Counted from the stretch's first letter, positions 39,185 through 48,864 are shown. The stretch: 64,000 nt of DNA from Mollicutes bacterium (GCA_003552925.1 PUOX01000031.1:1-64000); one strand, 5' to 3'. The notes: generated from the letters alone by a model not told the origin. Made by a program: numbers and translations.

Positions 39185-40468
39185 ATGTTTGTAGATTTGG
39201 TAAAAATCACCGTGCAAAGCGGAAAAGGCGGAAACGGCATGAGCTCGTTCCGCCGCGAGAAATATGTCCCCAAAGGCGGGCCGAGCGGCGGCGACGGCGG
39301 CCGCGGCGGCCACGTCGTCTTCGAAGGCGACGAGGGCCTTTCAACCTTGCTTGAATTCCGCTACAACCGCCTTCGCAAAGCCGAAAACGGCGAACACGGC
39401 AAAAGCAAGAAAATGGACGGAAAAAACGGAAAAGACTTGGTGCTCAAAGTTCCTGTGGGCACGACCATTTTCAACGACGAAACCGGCAAAGTGCTCGCCG
39501 ACATCACCGAACACAAACAGCGTGCGACCATCTTAAAAGGCGGCCGCGGCGGCCGCGGCAATGTAAAGTTCACCACAAGCCGCAACACCGCGCCGGATTT
39601 CGCCGAAAACGGAGAACCCGGTCAGGAACTGAATCTCCGCATCGAACTCAAGTTGCTTGCGGATGTCGGGTTTGTCGGCATGCCGAATGCGGGCAAAAGC
39701 ACGTTATTAAGCGCCATAACGAAGGCGAAACCCAAAATCGCCGCCTATCCTTTCACGACGCTCACGCCGCAACTCGGCGTTGTCGGCGTCAAGGACGGCA
39801 GGAGTTTCGTCGCCGCCGACATGCCGGGCCTGATTCAAGGCGCTTCCGAAGGACAGGGCCTCGGACAGCAGTTTTTAAGGCACATCGAACGTACACGCGC
39901 CCTTTTGCACGTTCTCGACATGAGCGCATTTGAAGGACGCGACCCTTATGAGGACTTTCACGCCATCAACGAGGAACTCAAAGCCTATCAGTTCGGGCTT
40001 GAGAACCGTCCGCAGATCATCGTCGCAAACAAGATGGACATGCCCGAAGCGGCCAAAAACCTAGAACGTTTCAAAGAACGCTACGAGGGAGACGCGTTGA
40101 TTGTGCCCATTTCCGCGGCCACACGCGACAATTTGGAATTGTTGCTGCTGAAAACCGCCGATTTGCTCGACAGCGTTGAACCATTCTCGCTTTACGATTC
40201 GAGCGCGTTTGAAGAGTTTATCACATACCGCTACGACGACAAGGATGAACCTTTTGAAATCAAAAAAGGCGACGACGGCATTTTTGAAATCGGCGGCGCA
40301 CGCATCGAGAGACTTTTCTCCATGACCGACTTTTCCAAAGACCAGGCCGTAAGACGCTTTGCCAAGCAACTCCGCGATCTCGGTGTCGAACAAGAGTTGA
40401 GAAAGCTCGGCGTCGAACCCGGAGAAACCGTCAGGATACTCGGTCACGAATTCGAACTTATGGAATAA
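39185..40468 (+). CDS. obgE: GTPase ObgE
   Basis: Glycine-rich Obg fold 'GPSGGDGGRGGHVVFEGD', 'GMPNAGKSTLLSAITKAKPKIAAYPFTTL', 'ADMPGLIQGASEGQGLGQQFLRHIERTR'. Confidence 0.98.
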   Translation: MFVDLVKITVQSGKGGNGMSSFRREKYVPKGGPSGGDGGRGGHVVFEGDEGLSTLLEFRYNRLRKAENGEHGKSKKMDGKNGKDLVLKVPVGTTIFNDETGKVLADITEHKQRATILKGGRGGRGNVKFTTSRNTAPDFAENGEPGQELNLRIELKLLADVGFVGMPNAGKSTLLSAITKAKPKIAAYPFTTLTPQLGVVGVKDGRSFVAADMPGLIQGASEGQGLGQQFLRHIERTRALLHVLDMSAFEGRDPYEDFHAINEELKAYQFGLENRPQIIVANKMDMPEAAKNLERFKERYEGDALIVPISAATRDNLELLLLKTADLLDSVEPFSLYDSSAFEEFITYRYDDKDEPFEIKKGDDGIFEIGGARIERLFSMTDFSKDQAVRRFAKQLRDLGVEQELRKLGVEPGETVRILGHEFELME

Positions 40469-40516
40469 CGAAATTGATTCGCACACAAACATAATACCTT
40501 CGTGAGGAGGAAGCTC

Positions 40517-41878
40517 ATGCCAAGAAAACAAAGAATCTACGAGCTGCTGAAAAAGGGCACTCCGAAAGCCTTGCAGACCAACATTTTGAAGCATCATCCA
40601 TCCGATGTCGCCGACGTCTTGCATACGCTTGACGGCGAACGGCTCGAACATGTGGTGAAAATCCTGAACCACCATGTCCTGGGGGAGGTTTTGTCCCATC
40701 TGGAGCCTGCCGCCGCCGAACGTGTGCTGCGTTATCTTGACGATGAAAAAATCGCGAGAATCCTTAGCGTCATGGACGCCGACGACGCGGTCGACGTTTT
40801 GAAAATCACCGCCGAGCCAAGGCGTGAACAATACTTGAACTTGATGGATGAACAAGACCGCGATGCTCTCGCGTCGCTGATCGATTATCGCGAAGAAACC
40901 GCAGGGTCGATTATGACCAACGAATACATCGGGGTAAAAAAAGGGATAGACGTCAAGGATGCGATGCGCACTTTGGTGGGCAACGCAAAATCCACAGAAA
41001 GCATCCAAAGGTTGTTTGTTCTTGACGACAACGATTTTCTAGTCGGTGTCATTGAACTGAAAACCTTGATACAGGCGCGCTCTCCGAAGGTGATCGACGA
41101 ACTGATGCATACGGAAGTCATCACCGTCAAAGAAGAGGATTCCGCCGAAAGCGCGGCCCGCACCATGCAAAATTACGGCATTTACCTGTTGCCCGTAGTC
41201 AACGAACAAAACCAGCTCAAAGGCGTCATCACCATGGACGACGCCGCCGACATACTCGATGAGGAAACCGATGAGGACTACGCCCGTTTTGCGAACATTT
41301 CGCACGAAGAATCCGTGCGCGCATCCGTGTGGCAGTCATCGCTTCACAGGCTCCCGTGGCTTGTGTTGATGCTCGCGCTCGGCCTTTTGATCTCCGGCAT
41401 TATCGCGCAGTTTGAAGCCACGCTAGAAGCCATCGTGGTGCTGGTGTTTTTCCAGCCTTTAATCATGGACATGGCCGGCAACACGGGCACGCAGTCGCTT
41501 GCGGTGACCGTGCGCGGCATCAGCAAAGACTATTACGGAGACAAGGCCGCCTCCTTGAAGCACTTGTTAAAAGAGTTGAAGGTGGGCTTTTACAACGGTA
41601 TAGGCATTGGCGTTTTGTCGTTTTTGACATCGTTTCTCTTTTTGAGCGTCATCGGCGCCCGCGAGCATAGCCCCGCTATTGTGGCGTTGATTGTGGGCAT
41701 GTCGCTGATGCTCTCCCTTTCGTTGTCCAGCTTTATCGGCGCGCTCATTCCGTTGACGCTGTACAAACTTAAAGCGGACCCCGCCGTGGCGAGCGGGCCG
41801 TTTATCACAACGCTCGTCGACATCATAGGTCTTGTGATCTATTTCATGCTTGCGACGATACTGCTATTAAGCTTGTAG
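40517..41878 (+). CDS. mgtE: MgtE-type magnesium transporter (copy 1)
   Basis: N domain, CBS pair, TM domain 'FQPLIMDMAGNTGTQSLAVTVRG', 'ADPAVASGPFITTLVDIIGLVIYF'. Confidence 0.95.
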   Translation: MPRKQRIYELLKKGTPKALQTNILKHHPSDVADVLHTLDGERLEHVVKILNHHVLGEVLSHLEPAAAERVLRYLDDEKIARILSVMDADDAVDVLKITAEPRREQYLNLMDEQDRDALASLIDYREETAGSIMTNEYIGVKKGIDVKDAMRTLVGNAKSTESIQRLFVLDDNDFLVGVIELKTLIQARSPKVIDELMHTEVITVKEEDSAESAARTMQNYGIYLLPVVNEQNQLKGVITMDDAADILDEETDEDYARFANISHEESVRASVWQSSLHRLPWLVLMLALGLLISGIIAQFEATLEAIVVLVFFQPLIMDMAGNTGTQSLAVTVRGISKDYYGDKAASLKHLLKELKVGFYNGIGIGVLSFLTSFLFLSVIGAREHSPAIVALIVGMSLMLSLSLSSFIGALIPLTLYKLKADPAVASGPFITTLVDIIGLVIYFMLATILLLSL

Positions 41879-41888
41879 GAGGCCAACC

Positions 41889-43295
41889 ATGAGAAGACCA
41901 TCCTTGCTCCGACGCAACAAACCGCGTGAAATATTGAGTCTCATCCGCCACGAAAAACGTGAGCGCATGTTGAAAAGCAAACTGCAAAAATACCACGCCT
42001 ACGACATCAAAGAAGCGATGCTTTCCATGAATGAAGACGAGAGAAAACGGCTATACCAGTTTGTCGATACGCCCAAACTCTCTAGTGTCTTCGGGCATCT
42101 CAAAGACGAAAAGGCGGTCGATTACCTACGGGAGATCGACAACAGAGACGCCGCGCATGTGCTTGAGAACATGGAACCCGACGACGCCGTCGACATCCTG
42201 CAAGAACTCAAACACGACGTCGCCGTTTCGTATTTGGCGCTCATTGAAGAAAAGCGCCGCGAACATTTGCGCAAGCTTTCGAAATACAAAAACCTGACGG
42301 CCGGTAGCGAGATGAACCCCTCATACATCGCCTTTTCTCCGGAGATGGACGTCAAGGACGCGATGAAGAAACTGGTGCAAAAGGCCGAAGCGGCCGAGAT
42401 GATCGACACGCTTTTTGTGGTCGACGAACAGCATCGCTTGCTTGGTGTTGTGGATTTGCGCGAACTCATCGTCGCCAGGCATCCCAAACGCATCGATGAA
42501 ATCATGGACAAAAACTTCTACGCCGTGCACGTTGAAGACAGCATCGGCGAAGTCGTCCGCAGCATCCAAAAGTACGACACGCTCGCCATGCCCGTCCTGA
42601 ACCAGGAAGGCACGCTCGAGGGCATCATCACCATGTACGACGCGATGGACATTATCGAAGAGGCTTCGCACGACGATTTGGCGAAACTCGCCGGACTCCC
42701 CACAGAAGACGATGTGTATGAAAGCGCCGGAAAAAGCGCCAAACACCGTTTCCCTTGGCTGGCGTTGCTGTTGGTTTTGAACCTGATCATTTCTTCGGTG
42801 CTGGCCACGTTTGAGGAAACCATCGCCGCCATTACCGCGCTTGTGCTGTTTCAGCCGCTGATTTTCGCCATGGCCGGAAACATCGGCACGCAATCGCTTG
42901 CGGTCACCATTCTAAGAATCAGTCGCGAAACCTTGGACACGCGCAAAAACGTCTTGAAACATCTCGGAAAAGAAACCGCAATCGGCGCTGTCAACGGATT
43001 ACTTCTGGGCGGGCTGTCCTTTGCGACCGCTTGGGCGTTTTTGACCGTCTCGCCGATGGGCATCGTCGGCGAGGGTGTCGTCACGGCGCTTGACATCGGC
43101 ATGGTGGTAGGATTGAGCGTATTTATAAGTTTGCTTGTCTCCGCCTTTTTGGCCAGCGCGATTCCCGTTGTATTGACCGCTTTGAAGGTCGACCCCGCCG
43201 TGGCCAGCGGCCCGTTCATCACCACGCTGAACGACATTACGGCGTTGGTTGTGTATTTCGGGCTGGCGACCGCCATGGTTTTCGCCTTGTTATAG
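41889..43295 (+). CDS. mgtE: MgtE-type magnesium transporter (copy 2)
   Basis: 'FQPLIFAMAGNIGTQSLAVTILRI', 'VDPAVASGPFITTLNDITALVVYF'. Confidence 0.95.
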   Translation: MRRPSLLRRNKPREILSLIRHEKRERMLKSKLQKYHAYDIKEAMLSMNEDERKRLYQFVDTPKLSSVFGHLKDEKAVDYLREIDNRDAAHVLENMEPDDAVDILQELKHDVAVSYLALIEEKRREHLRKLSKYKNLTAGSEMNPSYIAFSPEMDVKDAMKKLVQKAEAAEMIDTLFVVDEQHRLLGVVDLRELIVARHPKRIDEIMDKNFYAVHVEDSIGEVVRSIQKYDTLAMPVLNQEGTLEGIITMYDAMDIIEEASHDDLAKLAGLPTEDDVYESAGKSAKHRFPWLALLLVLNLIISSVLATFEETIAAITALVLFQPLIFAMAGNIGTQSLAVTILRISRETLDTRKNVLKHLGKETAIGAVNGLLLGGLSFATAWAFLTVSPMGIVGEGVVTALDIGMVVGLSVFISLLVSAFLASAIPVVLTALKVDPAVASGPFITTLNDITALVVYFGLATAMVFALL

Positions 43296-43325
43296 TTTCT
43301 ACACAAACAATATGGAGGACTGCTT

Positions 43326-43886
43326 ATGTACAGCTATATGAAAGGCCGCATCCGCGAGATTGAGCCAGAAAAAATCACCCTTGAAGTCAACGACATCGGC
43401 TACCACATCGTCGTGCCGAATCCGTTTGAATTCCAGCAGGACGCTTCGGTGAAAATCTACATCTACCAACACATCCGCGAAGACGCCCATACATTGTTCG
43501 GATTCGCCGATTTGAAGGAAAAACGTCTGTTCGACCAACTTCTGAGCGTACGGGGCATCGGTCCCAAAAGCGCGTTGGCCATCATCGCCGCCGCCGAGGT
43601 CGAAGAGATTGTCAAAGCGATCGAACTCGGCGACACGAAATATTTGAACCGCTTTCCGGGCATCGGCCCAAAAGCCAGCGAACAAATGGTTCTTGATTTG
43701 CGCGGCAAGGTGCAAGTCGACACGGTCAACTATAAAGGAAAGCGCCACATCGACGAAGTTGAAGACGCCCTCAGGGCGCTAGGCTACAAAACTCGAGAAA
43801 TCGAACGCGTCACCAAAAAGCTCGACACCACCAAAGACACCGCCGAGATGATCAAAGACGCCCTGCGTCTGATCGCGAACAAATAA
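43326..43886 (+). CDS. ruvA: Holliday junction branch migration protein RuvA
   Basis: MYSYMKGRIREIEPEKITLEVNDIGYHIVVPN, 'LLSVRGIGPKSALAIIA', 'FPGIGPKASEQMVLDLRGKV'. Confidence 0.96.
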   Translation: MYSYMKGRIREIEPEKITLEVNDIGYHIVVPNPFEFQQDASVKIYIYQHIREDAHTLFGFADLKEKRLFDQLLSVRGIGPKSALAIIAAAEVEEIVKAIELGDTKYLNRFPGIGPKASEQMVLDLRGKVQVDTVNYKGKRHIDEVEDALRALGYKTREIERVTKKLDTTKDTAEMIKDALRLIANK

Positions 43887-43897
43887 GAGGTGATTGC

Positions 43898-45058
43898 ATG
43901 AACCTACAAGAATTCTTAAACGCGGCCCGCGCATTTGGAAAAGCGGAGTGGGAAGCCATCGTCGAGGGCGTAGAAAACGACATGACGCTCATCGACGAAA
44001 CCCTTTATTCCCTGGCCCGCGAAAGCGAAGCAAAGCCGCCCGTCATCAAGCGCGCTTTAGTTGAACACCACCCCGAAGTTGCGCGTTACCGCCGTAAAAT
44101 CGAAACGTACGAAGGCTATCCGAAAGACGACATCCTCACGCTCTCGCGCGCCATGCGGCCGGATGTTGTGAAGCTCATGGAACTTAGAAACATGGTTGCA
44201 CAAAACCTAGGGTATATCGATTACAAGGATTTAGAGTGCGAACTCTCGCGCATCCACGAAGAAACCATCAAAGACCGATTGCAAGAAATCGTCGAAAAGG
44301 ATAGCGGTGAAGCGGAAGCGCTGATTGAAAAACACTCGATGAGCTGGGAGAGTTGGTTTCAAGACCTGCGCAAGATGACAGCCTTGGAAGAAACCTTGCA
44401 GCCCCAAGACATTGTCGAGAACGTCGCCGAGACATTCGGCTTCGACAAGTTGCCGAATGTCGTCAACATTCATCAAAACGAACAAGGCATCGCCGGCTTT
44501 GCCCGAAAATTTTCCGACTCGGACATTCGAATCGCCGGACGAATCATCGACAACGCATCCGACCTTAAAACGTTTCTACACGAACTGTCACACGCGATTC
44601 TCTATGCCTACAACACCCCGGAAAACTTGGAAGATTTTTTGCTACCGGCGAAGGATGAATTTTTGGCAAACTTGCTAGAAAATATACTGGTCAAATATGT
44701 TTGCACACAAACTCAAAGACGGTTGATTCAAAAAGTGAATTTGCTGGAAAAAATCCGCATGTCTTTGAGCGCCCTTTTCGAATTGGACCTTTGGAACAAA
44801 GTCAAAACCCCCGAAGAGCGTTTCACATATCACTACGAGCGTCTCATGCCGGTCGAACATCCGGAATACTGGGCGCTTGACAGTTTCCGAAGCATCGACC
44901 CGCTCTTTATGCAGTATTACCCATTGGGGTTATTGGCCGGCGAGAACATGCTCGTCATCATCGACCAAGAGGGCTTGGAAGGCAAAGAACTCGGCGCCTG
45001 GTTGCGCGAACACCTAATCAATCGCGCCGCCCATGTCGAGATGGCCGCATTCTTATAA
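43898..45058 (+). CDS. Putative gluzincin-type metallopeptidase (HExxH), family uncertain
   Basis: 'LKTFLHELSHAILYAYNTPENLEDFLLPAKDEFLANLLENI': HELSH with acidic residues about 25-33 residues downstream. Confidence 0.6.
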   Translation: MNLQEFLNAARAFGKAEWEAIVEGVENDMTLIDETLYSLARESEAKPPVIKRALVEHHPEVARYRRKIETYEGYPKDDILTLSRAMRPDVVKLMELRNMVAQNLGYIDYKDLECELSRIHEETIKDRLQEIVEKDSGEAEALIEKHSMSWESWFQDLRKMTALEETLQPQDIVENVAETFGFDKLPNVVNIHQNEQGIAGFARKFSDSDIRIAGRIIDNASDLKTFLHELSHAILYAYNTPENLEDFLLPAKDEFLANLLENILVKYVCTQTQRRLIQKVNLLEKIRMSLSALFELDLWNKVKTPEERFTYHYERLMPVEHPEYWALDSFRSIDPLFMQYYPLGLLAGENMLVIIDQEGLEGKELGAWLREHLINRAAHVEMAAFL

Positions 45059-45081
45059 AACTCAGAGACGATTTTCAGAAG

Positions 45082-45120
45082 AAAAACGGACAATGGCCCA
45101 TGCCATCGTCCGTTTTTTCG
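45082..45120. terminator. Bidirectional terminator
   Basis: aaaacggacaatggcccatgccatcgtccgttttttc. Confidence 0.8.
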
Positions 45121-45133
45121 CTCTAAATCGCCT

Positions 45134-46108
45134 CTACATTGCGAAGATTTTTTGAAGTTGTTCATGTTCTAAGCCGTTTTCTAGGGCTATCATCAACAAA
45201 ATCCGCGCTTTTACTCCGGATAAGGTGCCCGCAAGGATGCAGCCGTTTTTGATCAAGTCCTTGCCGCCGCCGATGTAGCCGTACGTGTCTAGCACGCGTC
45301 CGGCCATCGTCCTTGAGGCGATTACGATCTCGAGCCCGTTTGCGCGGGCTTTTTTGATACCCTCCATGAGCCCCGGCGGGACGTTGCCGCGGCCTAAGGC
45401 CTCAATGACGATTCCGCGGTATCCCGCATCGACGAAGTGTTCGAGCATGTCGTTTCTCATTCCCGCATACGTTTTGAGCAGCGCGACGTTGTCGCTGTAT
45501 GCGTTTTTCAAGGGGTAGTCTTTCCGTTTATGCATTCTGTAGTAAAGAACGTCCTCATCGTCGATTATGCCCAAAGGACCGAATTCGACGCTTTTGAAGG
45601 TGTCTAGGTTCAACGTGTGCGTCTTGGTGACTTCGGCGGCCGCGTGGATTTGGTAGTTCATCACCACAAGGACGCCTTTTTGTCGGGATTCCTCGCTCAA
45701 GGCGACTTTGATGCTGGAATCGAGGTTCGTCAACCCGTCGTAGCCGAGTTCGCTCGCGTTTTTCATCGATCCGGTCACCACGATGGGCTTGTCGCTTTTG
45801 GAAACAACATCCAGATAAAAGGCCGTTTCCTCCAAAGTGTCCGTGCCGTGCACCACCACAACGCCGGCGTAGGCATCGTCGTTCAAAAAGGGATCGATGG
45901 TGTTTTTCAGTTCGTACATGTTTTCGGGCGCAATCGAAGGACTGGGGAGTTTGGAGAACTCAATCGCTTCAAGATTGTCGTAGTCGGTGGCCTCTTTAAG
46001 AGTGGCGACGATTTCCTCGGGCGTGACACCGGGAATCGCGCCCTGCAGTTTTGACGAAACTTTCATAGCAATCGTCCCGCCGGTAAATACCAACGCAATT
46101 TTTTTCAT
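45134..46108 (-). CDS. ansA: Type I L-asparaginase
   Basis: MKKIALVFTGGTIAMK, 'VVVHGTDTLEETAFYLDV'. Confidence 0.95.
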   Translation of the reverse strand: MKKIALVFTGGTIAMKVSSKLQGAIPGVTPEEIVATLKEATDYDNLEAIEFSKLPSPSIAPENMYELKNTIDPFLNDDAYAGVVVVHGTDTLEETAFYLDVVSKSDKPIVVTGSMKNASELGYDGLTNLDSSIKVALSEESRQKGVLVVMNYQIHAAAEVTKTHTLNLDTFKSVEFGPLGIIDDEDVLYYRMHKRKDYPLKNAYSDNVALLKTYAGMRNDMLEHFVDAGYRGIVIEALGRGNVPPGLMEGIKKARANGLEIVIASRTMAGRVLDTYGYIGGGKDLIKNGCILAGTLSGVKARILLMIALENGLEHEQLQKIFAM

Positions 46109-46584
46109 GCAATCACCTCGTAGAATTTTTGGAAAACTTTGGTAAAGAAAATTTTCTGGAATCGAACGGAGAGTTCGACGATAATTTCAATTTTTGGTTT
46201 TGAGATTTCCATGCCTCAGAATGCGCGAAAAGACAAACTATCCAAATATAATAGGAAACCAAACAAAGCGAGCATGTCTAAACAAAAGGAAATAGACAAG
46301 TTAACATAATATATATTATAGGAAGTAATGTGACTTATTAAAAGAATGCTTCTTTTTGTGCGGTTGGCGAGCATATGACCAAGTTAACCATATTTGCAAC
46401 AAACTTTCGGAACACTCTCTTCTTTCGAATATGGTCAAATATTTTTGGTGACCATATTTATTGCAGACTTCTTTTTCTTTCGGAAAGGGTGATTGACGCA
46501 CAATTTCTAACAGGTTTTTGGGAACGGTTCGATATAAATGTCCCTCATGAGGCAAAAAGCTCTTAGAACGAAAATTTTGATGGG

Positions 46585-47391
46585 TTATGGTTTGATGACA
46601 AGTTTGTTCTGAATGGTGATTCCCCATTCGTCAATCAGACGTTTCGCTTCATCCAGTGCGTAATCGTATAAATCTCCCGGAGAGTGCGCATCGGAGTTGA
46701 GAATGATGCGGCAGCCTTCCTTTTCGGCAGCTTGGAAAAAGGCTTTTCTGGGGTAATGGTAATAGGTTTTGCCGGCCTTTTCGACTTTTCCCCTGCGGAT
46801 TCCGTTGGCGTTGAACTCTAGGGGCACTCCGGCGTCGGCCGAGGCTTTGGTGATGATGCGTACGGCTTCTAACGCCGCGGGGCAGTCCTCGATGGCGGGG
46901 ATCTGGCTCAAAAAAATGTCCGGATGCGCCACGAATGCAAAAAATCCGGAGTAAATCGCCTCTCTGACGATTTTTGCGTAGGCGATAAGGTTTTCCCCCT
47001 TGCGAAGTCGAAAAACGTAATTCTCGTCGAATTTCTCGGTGCTGTTTTTGAGGAAATGCTGGCCCAGGGCTAGATAATCGACTTCTTTGAGGAGTTGTTC
47101 GTAGAATTGGCGATTCTCGGGGTAATATTCGATTTCAAAGCCCTTGTACAAGGCGATGTCGTCTTTGTATTTCTTGAAGGTGCGCTCTAGGTCCTCTAAA
47201 TACAGGGGCAAGTCTTCAATATCCATTCTTGCGTTGTCTTTCAGCGTCGTGCTTGGCGCGTGGTCGGAGAAGCCAAGTTCCTCAAAACCCAGTTCTATGG
47301 CCTTTTTGACGTAATCCTCGGCGGTACCTTCGGCGTGTTTGCACAATTTGTGGTGCGTGTGGTAGTTCGTTTTGATTTCCACGGGGATCAT
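46585..47391 (-). CDS. Histidinol-phosphatase-like PHP hydrolase
   Basis: 'NYHTHHKLCKHAEGTAEDYVKKAIELGFEELGFSDHAP', 'VAHPDIFL', 'LNSDAHSPGDL'. Confidence 0.9.
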   Translation of the reverse strand: MIPVEIKTNYHTHHKLCKHAEGTAEDYVKKAIELGFEELGFSDHAPSTTLKDNARMDIEDLPLYLEDLERTFKKYKDDIALYKGFEIEYYPENRQFYEQLLKEVDYLALGQHFLKNSTEKFDENYVFRLRKGENLIAYAKIVREAIYSGFFAFVAHPDIFLSQIPAIEDCPAALEAVRIITKASADAGVPLEFNANGIRRGKVEKAGKTYYHYPRKAFFQAAEKEGCRIILNSDAHSPGDLYDYALDEAKRLIDEWGITIQNKLVIKP

Positions 47392-47432
47392 CCTTTGGTG
47401 AGTGTCGAGTTACCCTAGCAAATTCGGTTTCT

Positions 47433-47520
47433 CATGGCGTTTTGCGTTTTAAACGGTAAAGACTTCGCGATGGATGCGAAAAGCCAAGAGCGTTTAAAAT
47501 GAAAAAGCACCAACGCCATG
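47433..47520. repeat. Nested inverted repeat / large stem-loop
   Basis: CATGGCGTT/AACGCCATG outer (9 bp), CGTTTTAAACG/CGTTTAAAATG middle (11 bp with one G-U), TTCGC/GCGAA inner. Confidence 0.8.
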
Positions 47521-47621
47521 CAAGAATCATTATAACAACGATTGGTTGTTCTTTCCACGATTACCGCCGACATAACGGAAAAAAAGTGATATAATACGCT
47601 TGAAACGAAAGGATGATGGGT

Positions 47622-48863
47622 ATGCAAAAACGGCCCTTGGCTTATAGGATCCGCCCCAAAACGCTGGACGATGTCGTCGGACAAGAGCATCTAGTGGGCG
47701 AAAACGGCGTGATTCGCAAAATGATCGAAAACGAGCAGTTTTTCAGCCTGGTGCTATACGGAGGACCGGGCATCGGCAAGACCACAATCGCGAACATTGT
47801 CGCCGAAGCGTACGGCTTGAACACGTATACCTTCAACGCCAGCACGGACACGAAAGCGCAGCTCAAAGAGATCGTCGCCCACGCTGAACGCTACGGCGCG
47901 CTTATGATTGTTGATGAAATTCACCGGATGAAAAAGGACATTCAGGATTATTTGTTGCCTCATGTCGAAAACGGAAACGTGATTCTCATCGGTTTGACCA
48001 CCAACAATCCATACCATAGCGTGAACCCGGCAGTTCGTTCACGAACTCATATTTTGAAGTTGAATCCGATCACAAAAAATGACTTGGTAAAATTTTTGAA
48101 AAAAATCAAAACAAAATTTCCTGATAGTTTGAGTGCGAACGTAGACGATAAAGTTTTTGAATATATCGCCGACGCCAGCAACCGAGAAATTCGTACAGCA
48201 ACTAACATGTTGGAACTGATCGACATCGCCTATCCCGACCAAAACGTGACTTTGGAAATGGCGAAAACCGTCATTTTAAAACCGGCCTACGAACTGGACA
48301 AGGATGAAGACAACTATTACAACATCCTTTCGGCCTTCCAAAAGTCCATACGCGGCAGCGATGTCGATGCAAGCCTCCACTACTTGGCCCGCTTGATCGA
48401 GATGGAGGATCTCGACAGCATCCTGCGGCGTATGAGCGTGATTGCCTATGAGGACGTCGGACTGGCGAATCCCGGCATATATTCTAAAATGGACGCGTGC
48501 GCGCGCGCGTGCGAGAGGTTGGGCTTTCCCGAAGCGCGCATCCCTCTTGCGGCGCTGGTGATCGAGATGGCACTTTCGCCCAAGTCCAACAGCGCTTATA
48601 AGGCTATCGACAAAGCCCTGAAGGACCTTGAAGAAGGCGGTATGCGCAAAATCCCGAACCATATCGTCAACGTTGAAAACTTTGAAGAAAAAGCCCCTTA
48701 TCTTTATCCGCACGATTACGACAACCACATCGTCAAACAACAATACCTTCCTGAAGGGATGGAAGGACGGACGTATTATCAACCCGTTACGACCGGCAAG
48801 TACGAACGTGGATTAAAAGAGCGTCATGAAGCCATCAAAAAGATTTTGGGCAAAAAGGGATGA
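47622..48863 (+). CDS. rarA: RarA/MgsA AAA+ ATPase
   Basis: 'RPKTLDDVVGQEHLVG', 'YGGPGIGKTTIANIVAEAYG', 'VDEIHRMKKDIQDYLLPHVENGNVILIGLTTNNPYH'. Confidence 0.95.
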   Translation: MQKRPLAYRIRPKTLDDVVGQEHLVGENGVIRKMIENEQFFSLVLYGGPGIGKTTIANIVAEAYGLNTYTFNASTDTKAQLKEIVAHAERYGALMIVDEIHRMKKDIQDYLLPHVENGNVILIGLTTNNPYHSVNPAVRSRTHILKLNPITKNDLVKFLKKIKTKFPDSLSANVDDKVFEYIADASNREIRTATNMLELIDIAYPDQNVTLEMAKTVILKPAYELDKDEDNYYNILSAFQKSIRGSDVDASLHYLARLIEMEDLDSILRRMSVIAYEDVGLANPGIYSKMDACARACERLGFPEARIPLAALVIEMALSPKSNSAYKAIDKALKDLEEGGMRKIPNHIVNVENFEEKAPYLYPHDYDNHIVKQQYLPEGMEGRTYYQPVTTGKYERGLKERHEAIKKILGKKG

Positions 48864-48864
48864 T

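Noticed and set aside
40061-41008. 315-aa minus-strand ORF opposite obgE/mgtE
   Set aside because: Antisense shadow of two confident genes.
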